This document shows positions 7,415 through 11,640 of a DNA stretch of 11,640 nucleotides, piece by piece. Under the pieces are notes generated by a model. The model saw only the letters and a list, made by a program, of their open reading frames with translations. It was not told the origin of the DNA and did not search any database. The stretch comes from Clostridia bacterium (GTDB lineage: Bacteria > Bacillota > Clostridia > TANB77 > UBA1234), in the NCBI GenBank assembly GCA_900753135.1, contig CAADXZ010000105.1:1-11640 (forward strand), in the 5' to 3' direction. Numbering within the stretch: position 1 is the first letter of the stretch; each line of letters starts with the position of its first letter. Made by a program: the position numbers and the translations under genes.

Positions 7415-8243
7415 TACAGAATTCATTAGCTGCTTTATAACCTATTTGATATAATTCGTCAACCTTGCTGTATTCAAGCAAACTTATATCGCTTGTTTTT
7501 ATTTCAATAGTTTCTCCGCTTCCTATTAACTCATAATCTTTAAGTTCACTATTTAGATATCCAATGGAGCAATCTATTACACTTATCAAATTTTTACAAC
7601 AACTTTTCTTTGTGGTATCTTTGAATGTCACACATATTGTTTTATCTGCACCTTCCATTTTTAAAATTTTCCAAGGTGTATTTTCTCTTATTCCCCCATC
7701 TACAAATGTGCATCCATTCCATTTTACAGGTGTAAAAACACCTGGATAACTGCAACTTGCACGCACAGCTGTTGCAATATCTATGTTATCTATAAGTTCA
7801 AATTTCTTATATATTTTTGATTTCTGGTTGTTAAATATGTATGTGTTTCCACTACCTAAATTTACACTTGAGATATAAAGTGGAAATTTTATATCTTTTA
7901 TACTTTGTATATCCTTTTTCGCACATTCTTTTCTAATGCTATTTTCAAGCGATTTACCATTTGTTAAGCCATTTATAATTATTCCAGAACCTGTTAATAT
8001 TCCGAATATAAGTTTTATTATATTTAATGCATCAGCATATTTTATGTCTTTTGCATATTTTTTAAAGAACTTATAGATTTCATCTGGTGAAAATCCAGCA
8101 GCATACAATGTTGCCACAATACTACCAGATGAGGCTCCTGAAATCATATCTATATTTATTTTATTTTCTTTAAATGCCTGCAATACGCCTATATGTGCTG
8201 CACCTTTGATGCCACCGCCAGATAAAGCAACTCCTATTTTCAT
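7383..8243 (-). CDS. Patatin-like phospholipase (RssA-type)
   Basis: A 286-residue cytoplasmic serine lipid hydrolase. The patatin features are complete: the oxyanion-hole glycine run SGGGIKG (8-14), the nucleophile elbow GASSG (36-40) with catalytic Ser38, and the DGG motif with Asp182, which form a Ser-Asp dyad. AAGGAG-type sequence (complement of 8254-8260) precedes the ATG by 10 bases. Family members release fatty acids from phospholipids or related acyl esters; the substrate here cannot be told. The gene is transcribed alone, divergent from the Fe-S operon and convergent with the flavoprotein gene. Its last ten or so codons (KKNKNLLQAR) and stop lie inside the dispersed repeat at 7315-7414, so the native C-terminus may have been altered. 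A perfect TATAAT on the minus strand (8265-8270) is too close to the ribosome binding site to be a convincing promoter. Confidence 0.92.
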   Translation of the reverse strand: MKIGVALSGGGIKGAAHIGVLQAFKENKINIDMISGASSGSIVATLYAAGFSPDEIYKFFKKYAKDIKYADALNIIKLIFGILTGSGIIINGLTNGKSLENSIRKECAKKDIQSIKDIKFPLYISSVNLGSGNTYIFNNQKSKIYKKFELIDNIDIATAVRASCSYPGVFTPVKWNGCTFVDGGIRENTPWKILKMEGADKTICVTFKDTTKKSCCKNLISVIDCSIGYLNSELKDYELIGSGETIEIKTSDISLLEYSKVDELYQIGYKAANEFCKKNKNLLQAR

Positions 8244-8309
8244 ATCTTTATCACTCCTTTTAATATTATATGAAAATATCTAAAATATGGTGTTTTTTCT
8301 TAGTATTTG

Positions 8310-8318
8310 TGATAAAAT
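8310..8318 (+). promoter_or_regulatory. Possible extended -10 of the Fe-S operon promoter
   Basis: TGATAAAAT is an extended -10 (TGn plus TAAAAT, five of six consensus bases) placed 29 bases before the first ATG of the operon. No good -35 hexamer is seen at 16-18 bases upstream. It is the best candidate in the 104-base divergent gap, but the call is weak. No RcoF/IscR-like operator can be recognised. Confidence 0.35.
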
Positions 8319-8347
8319 AACTCATATTAATGTAAGTAGGAGGAAAT

Positions 8348-9049
8348 ATGCTAGAACTAAAGAACATTTGCTTTAAAAGAGATGGTAAACAAATTTTGAA
8401 TAATATAAATTTAGAACTACCAAGCGGTAAATTTGTTGTTATTACTGGTCCAAACGGATCTGGAAAATCAACTCTTGCCAAAATAATTATGGGAATTGAA
8501 AAGCCTGACACAGGAAGTATTATTTTTGACGGTGAAGATATTACAAATCTATCTATTGATGAAAGAGCAAGAAAAGGGATTGGATTTGCTTTTCAACAAG
8601 TTGTTAAATTTAAGGGAATAACAGTTTATGACTTGATTAGACTTTCTGCAGGTAAAAAGGTTACAAAGAATGAAGCCTGTGAAATATTATCTACAGTTGG
8701 TCTTTGTGCCAAAGAATATATAGATAGAGAAGTGAATGGTTCTTTATCTGGTGGTGAGATTAAAAGAATTGAGATTGCTACAGTTGCTATAAGAAAAAAT
8801 AAACTTATTATTTTTGATGAACCTGAAGCAGGAATAGATCTTTGGAGTTTTGAAAATTTAATTGAAGTTTTTGAAAGTTTAAGAGATAAGAATAAAGAAA
8901 GCACAACTTTAATAATTTCACACCAAGAGAGAATACTTAATATAGCTGATACAATAGTGTTGTTAAAGAATGGCGAGATAGCAAGTGTTGGAAGTAAAGA
9001 GGACGTAAAAAATGTTTTAACTTCTGATAAACGTTGTTGCAAACTATAG
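8348..9049 (+). CDS. smsC: SufC-type ABC ATPase of a minimal Fe-S assembly system
   Basis: A 233-residue soluble ATPase that would power Fe-S cluster assembly with the next gene's product. ABC motifs are complete: Walker A GPNGSGKST (34-42), Q-loop FQQ (82-84), signature LSGGE (133-137), Walker B LIIFDEPEAGIDLWS (153-167) with D157/E158, and the switch histidine H192. The EAGID D-loop region and pairing with a SufB/SufD-like protein, instead of membrane permeases, separate it from transporter ATPases. TAGGAGG (8337-8343) precedes the ATG by 4 bases. The stop codon overlaps the next gene's ribosome binding site, a sign of tight coupling. The adjacent cysteines near the C-terminus (RCCKL) are a minor oddity. 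No sufS, sufU or sufE is in view, which fits the two-gene SMS (SmsCB) layout known from anaerobes. Confidence 0.9.
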   Translation: MLELKNICFKRDGKQILNNINLELPSGKFVVITGPNGSGKSTLAKIIMGIEKPDTGSIIFDGEDITNLSIDERARKGIGFAFQQVVKFKGITVYDLIRLSAGKKVTKNEACEILSTVGLCAKEYIDREVNGSLSGGEIKRIEIATVAIRKNKLIIFDEPEAGIDLWSFENLIEVFESLRDKNKESTTLIISHQERILNIADTIVLLKNGEIASVGSKEDVKNVLTSDKRCCKL

Positions 9050-9058
9050 GAGGTTATT

Positions 9059-9973
9059 ATGAATAATATTGAAAGTGGATTATTAAAAGAAGTTGCGGGT
9101 TCTGATACTTTTGAAGGCGCATATAATATTAGAAAAGACGGTCAAGGCGTTGAAAGAAAGGTTACTGAAAATATTAATATTGTTACTAAAAAAGATAAGT
9201 CAGGAATAGATATATATGTAAAAGAAAATACAAAAAATGAATTTGTTCACATCCCTGTAATAATTACACAAAGTGGACTTACAGATGTTGTTTATAATGA
9301 TTTTTATATTGGTAAAAATGCAAAAGTTTTTATAATAGCTGGTTGTGGAATTCATAATGATCATCACAAAGATTCAACACATAATGGAATTCATAGATTC
9401 TTTTTAGAAGAGGGAGCATATGTTAAGTATGTTGAAAAACACTACGGAGAAGGTAATGGTGATGGAAAAAGAATTTTAAATCCAGTTACAGAAGTTTACT
9501 TAAAAGATGGTAGCGTACTTGAGATGGATTCTGTACAAATTAAAGGTGTTGATTCTACTGATAGAGTCACAAAAGGTGAGCTTGGAGCAAATACTAATTT
9601 GATTGTTACAGAAAAAATAATGACACATGGAAATCAATATGCTAAAACAACTTTTGATGTTACATTAAATGGTGAAAATTCTAGCACACACGTTACTTCA
9701 CGTTCTGTTGCTGTTGATAATTCTAAACAAAAGTTTATTTCAAAAGTGTATGGGAATTCAAAATGTTTTGCACATGTTGAGTGTGATGCTATTATAAAAG
9801 ACAATGCTTCGGTTTCAGCAACTCCGGAAGTAAATGCTAATAATGTTGATGCTAATTTAATTCATGAAGCTGCAATAGGAAAGATTGCAGGTGAACAACT
9901 TATTAAGCTTATGACTTTAGGATTAACAGAGAAAGAAGCGGAAGAAGAAATAATAAAAGGATTTTTAAAATAA
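9059..9973 (+). CDS. smsB: Short SufB/SufD-family Fe-S scaffold protein (SmsB-like)
   Basis: A 304-residue beta-helix scaffold partner of the SufC-type ATPase. It is much shorter than full SufB (roughly 460-490 residues) and lacks the N-terminal part, as in SmsB proteins. The core contains GCGIHND (95-101), with C96 and H99. The C-terminal HVECDAII (239-246) aligns by eye with the segment of E. coli SufB holding C405, giving C242. IHEAAIGKI (268-276) matches the HEA region, giving H269 and E270 for SufB H433 and E434. These equivalents of the SufB assembly residues make it more SufB-like than SufD-like. AGGAGG (9048-9053) overlaps the upstream stop, and the gap between the genes is 9 bases. 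It probably forms a heterotetramer with the ATPase; that is from family knowledge and not visible here. Confidence 0.88.
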   Translation: MNNIESGLLKEVAGSDTFEGAYNIRKDGQGVERKVTENINIVTKKDKSGIDIYVKENTKNEFVHIPVIITQSGLTDVVYNDFYIGKNAKVFIIAGCGIHNDHHKDSTHNGIHRFFLEEGAYVKYVEKHYGEGNGDGKRILNPVTEVYLKDGSVLEMDSVQIKGVDSTDRVTKGELGANTNLIVTEKIMTHGNQYAKTTFDVTLNGENSSTHVTSRSVAVDNSKQKFISKVYGNSKCFAHVECDAIIKDNASVSATPEVNANNVDANLIHEAAIGKIAGEQLIKLMTLGLTEKEAEEEIIKGFLK

Positions 9974-9977
9974 AAAT

Positions 9978-9984
9978 AGGGAGG
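9978..9984 (+). promoter_or_regulatory. Ribosome binding site fixing a TTG start at 9993
   Basis: AGGGAGG lies 8 bases before TTG 9993 but only 2 bases before the in-frame GTG at 9987. The spacing rules out GTG, so the transporter begins METSVDKK. Confidence 0.8.
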
Positions 9985-9992
9985 CTGTGCTT

Positions 9993-10865
9993 TTGGAAAC
10001 GAGTGTTGATAAAAAAAGCAATGTGACAGCAAAGGTTGGTTTGGTTGGAATATTAGGAAATTTATTTTTATTTATAATCAAAATAATTGTTGCAGTTATG
10101 AGTAAGAGCCAAGCAATGCTTGCAGATAGTATAAATAGTGGAACAGATATATTATCTTCTCTTATGACTTTGATTGGTGGTAAGCTTGCAGCTGAGGCTC
10201 CTGATAAAGGACATAATTATGGTCACGCAAAGGCAGAGTATGTTTTTTCACTTATAATAAGTTTGATAATGGGATATCTTGCAATAAAAATTGCTTGGGA
10301 TGGTGCTGTGTCATTAATTGATAAAAATGTTTTTGAGATTTCGTGGTATCTGATATTAGTATGTATTATAACAATGGTTACAAAATTTCTTTTATATCTT
10401 TACACTCACAAAATTGGTGAAAAGAATGATGATATTTTGATTCTCGCAAATGCACAAGACCATAAAAATGATATATTAGTTACAGCATCTGTTTTAGTCG
10501 GTGTTATTGCGGCCGTCTTTAAAATTTACTGGCTTGATGGAATTATTGCAATTTGCATAGCTACAAGGATTTTTTATGTAGCAATAGACTTCTTTGTACA
10601 AAGTTATACAGTTTTAATTGATAGGTCTATGGATGATGTTGAAATAAAAGAAATAGAAAGCATAATTAAGACATATAAAAATATTGATCACATAGATAAG
10701 ATAACTTCAAAATCAACAGGAAAGTCTTTTATTGTAATAGTGAAGGTTTCTGTTGATGGAAATATGACCGTAAATGAAAGCCACCAAATCGCTGGAAAGT
10801 TAAAATCAGATATAATGAAATTAAAAAATGTGTATGATGTAGTGATACACATAAATCCAGTATAA
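9993..10865 (+). CDS. Cation diffusion facilitator (CDF) metal exporter, probably Mn/Fe type
   Basis: A 290-residue inner-membrane divalent-metal/proton antiporter with six predicted helices and a C-terminal cytoplasmic ferredoxin-like domain (about 205-290, ending VVIHINPV). Helix 2 carries LADSINSGTD (43-52). Helix 5 begins with AQDHKND (154-160). Aligned with E. coli YiiP D45/D49 and H153/D157, the transport site reads N48, D52, D156 and D160. Replacing the helix-5 histidine by Asp disfavours Zn and is typical of Mn-type CDFs; the Asn/Asp-Asp/Asp set resembles streptococcal MntE. GHNYGHAKAEY (73-83) is the conserved region before helix 3. It follows the scaffold gene by 19 bases and is very likely co-transcribed. 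Metal identity is an inference; iron or Co/Ni remain possible. Confidence 0.88.
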   Translation: METSVDKKSNVTAKVGLVGILGNLFLFIIKIIVAVMSKSQAMLADSINSGTDILSSLMTLIGGKLAAEAPDKGHNYGHAKAEYVFSLIISLIMGYLAIKIAWDGAVSLIDKNVFEISWYLILVCIITMVTKFLLYLYTHKIGEKNDDILILANAQDHKNDILVTASVLVGVIAAVFKIYWLDGIIAICIATRIFYVAIDFFVQSYTVLIDRSMDDVEIKEIESIIKTYKNIDHIDKITSKSTGKSFIVIVKVSVDGNMTVNESHQIAGKLKSDIMKLKNVYDVVIHINPV

Positions 10866-10886
10866 GTAAGTTGTATTTTGAAGTTG

Positions 10887-10893
10887 AAAGGAG
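10887..10893 (+). promoter_or_regulatory. Ribosome binding site fixing an ATG start at 10901
   Basis: AAAGGAG sits 7 bases before ATG 10901. An in-frame TTG at 10871 would place this site inside the coding region and has none of its own, so it is rejected. Confidence 0.85.
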
Positions 10894-10900
10894 CAATAAT

Positions 10901-11536
10901 ATGCGTAATAAAAAAATAATTTTATGTTTTTTGTTATTTATTTTAATGGTGTCTGTTGGACTTGGTGCATTGTATGTTAAAGATATGATGGTATATACAT
11001 ACAAAACTGTAAATATTGATGACTACGGAATTACGTTAAAATATCCAAGAGCATATAAAGAGGTCGAAAAAGAAAAAGATAGTAGTTTAGAACAAATATC
11101 TAGTCAAATACAAGCAGCTGTTGATGAATACGAAAAATCAGGAGATAAACTAATAGAATTTACTAAGGAACTTATTGATGTAAAGAGTGAAGTATCTGGA
11201 ATAACACTACTAGTTGAAGGAATAAAAAAAGAAGAAAAAACAAAGAAAACAATTGAGCAAATATGCAAAGATTATAAAGTAATGTTTCAAGTTTATAATC
11301 CCAACGCTGTTATAAAAAGTTCAGAATATAAAGAAATTTCTATAGATGGAAAAAATGCTGGTAGAGTTGAAATATACATAGAAAATCAAAAGAGTACTTC
11401 GCTACCTGGATTAATTGCATATTTAATTCCACTTGATGATAGAGAAATTACAATAACATTTATGGGCACAGATAAATTATTTAAAAATGCTGAAAATGAA
11501 ATTAAAAAAATAACAGAAAGTATAAAATTAAAATAG
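10901..11536 (+). CDS. Small membrane-anchored protein, possibly PsbP/Mog1-like fold; function unknown
   Basis: A 211-residue protein with a single N-terminal hydrophobic segment (about 6-25) after RNKK, then an extracytoplasmic domain. No lipobox cysteine is placed for lipidation (C9 lies too early and lacks the motif). Residues 43-50 (YGITLKYP) and a pattern of alternating strands ending in an amphipathic helix (about 190-210, ENEIKKITESIKLK) recall PsbP/DUF1795-type domains, which often start with a FSIxYPxxW-like motif. That resemblance is by eye only. A charged helical stretch (about 53-90) separates the first strand from the rest. It is the last gene of the Fe-S/metal operon, 35 bases after the transporter, so a role at the membrane in metal handling or stress is possible but unsupported. 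Confidence 0.8.
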   Translation: MRNKKIILCFLLFILMVSVGLGALYVKDMMVYTYKTVNIDDYGITLKYPRAYKEVEKEKDSSLEQISSQIQAAVDEYEKSGDKLIEFTKELIDVKSEVSGITLLVEGIKKEEKTKKTIEQICKDYKVMFQVYNPNAVIKSSEYKEISIDGKNAGRVEIYIENQKSTSLPGLIAYLIPLDDREITITFMGTDKLFKNAENEIKKITESIKLK

Positions 11537-11640
11537 AAATTTTTGAACATAAATTTTAAAATAAAATAATCTTTTTACGAAAAAACTACCCATAATTTTC
11601 TATATGTAAACATGTAAAACATAATTGGTTTATTTAATAA

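Noticed and set aside
7564..7749. Plus-strand 61-codon open frame inside the patatin gene
   Set aside because: It is antisense to conserved patatin sequence including the DGG region and has no ribosome binding site.
8265..8270. Perfect TATAAT on the minus strand as patatin promoter
   Set aside because: Transcription from it would begin within the ribosome binding site (8254-8260), and no -35 hexamer is present.
11603..11625. Short palindromic ATGTAAACAT-type motifs near the right edge
   Set aside because: Too short and AT-rich, with no gene downstream in view to judge a regulatory role.
11537..11640. Terminator for the Fe-S/metal operon
   Set aside because: Only weak AT-rich self-complementarity is present; no GC-containing stem with a T-tract is seen.

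Overview
This window is AT-rich, with strong purine-rich ribosome binding sites, frequent TTG starts, S-layer-homology (SLH) wall-anchoring domains and a minimal SufBC-type iron-sulfur system. Together these suggest a low-GC Gram-positive anaerobe, most likely a gut-type member of the Clostridia. This assignment comes from gene content and base composition; no 16S rRNA or other taxonomic marker is present. Seven full-size genes are supported, and no tRNA, rRNA, CRISPR array or transposase was seen.

Left part (1-7293): an exported-protein module. Bases 1-113 hold a structured repeat with two hairpins. Bases 114-290 are AT-rich and show no gene. An extended -10 promoter (295-323) and a short leader with a possible 8-codon ORF precede a 1570-residue surface protein: signal peptide, three SLH domains, a string of Ig/MucBP-like modules, a von Willebrand factor A (VWA) domain with an intact metal site, and a Lys/Glu/Gln repeat tail. 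After a strong terminator, a second promoter drives a membrane-anchored flavoprotein of the FAD_oxidored family, whose C-terminus resembles a worn SLH domain. Both proteins carry an unusually frequent Ser-Gly-Asp/Glu tripeptide.

Middle (7264-8243): a GC-rich hairpin between convergent genes serves as terminator. It is followed by a second, diverged copy of the bases 1-113 repeat, in the same orientation. This copy runs into the 3' end of a minus-strand patatin-like phospholipase gene and supplies its stop codon. The two copies differ by compensatory changes in their stems, which suggests the structure is selected.

Right part (8348-11536): a plus-strand four-gene operon, divergent from the patatin gene. 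It encodes a SufC-type ATPase, a short SufB/SufD-type scaffold partner (together resembling the two-protein SMS/SmsCB machinery), a cation diffusion facilitator with an Asn/Asp-Asp/Asp transport site suggestive of Mn or Fe export, and a small membrane-anchored protein of unknown function. The spacing (9, 19 and 35 bases) argues for co-transcription, and the gene set suggests a link between Fe-S assembly and cytoplasmic metal balance. The last 104 bases show no gene or convincing terminator.
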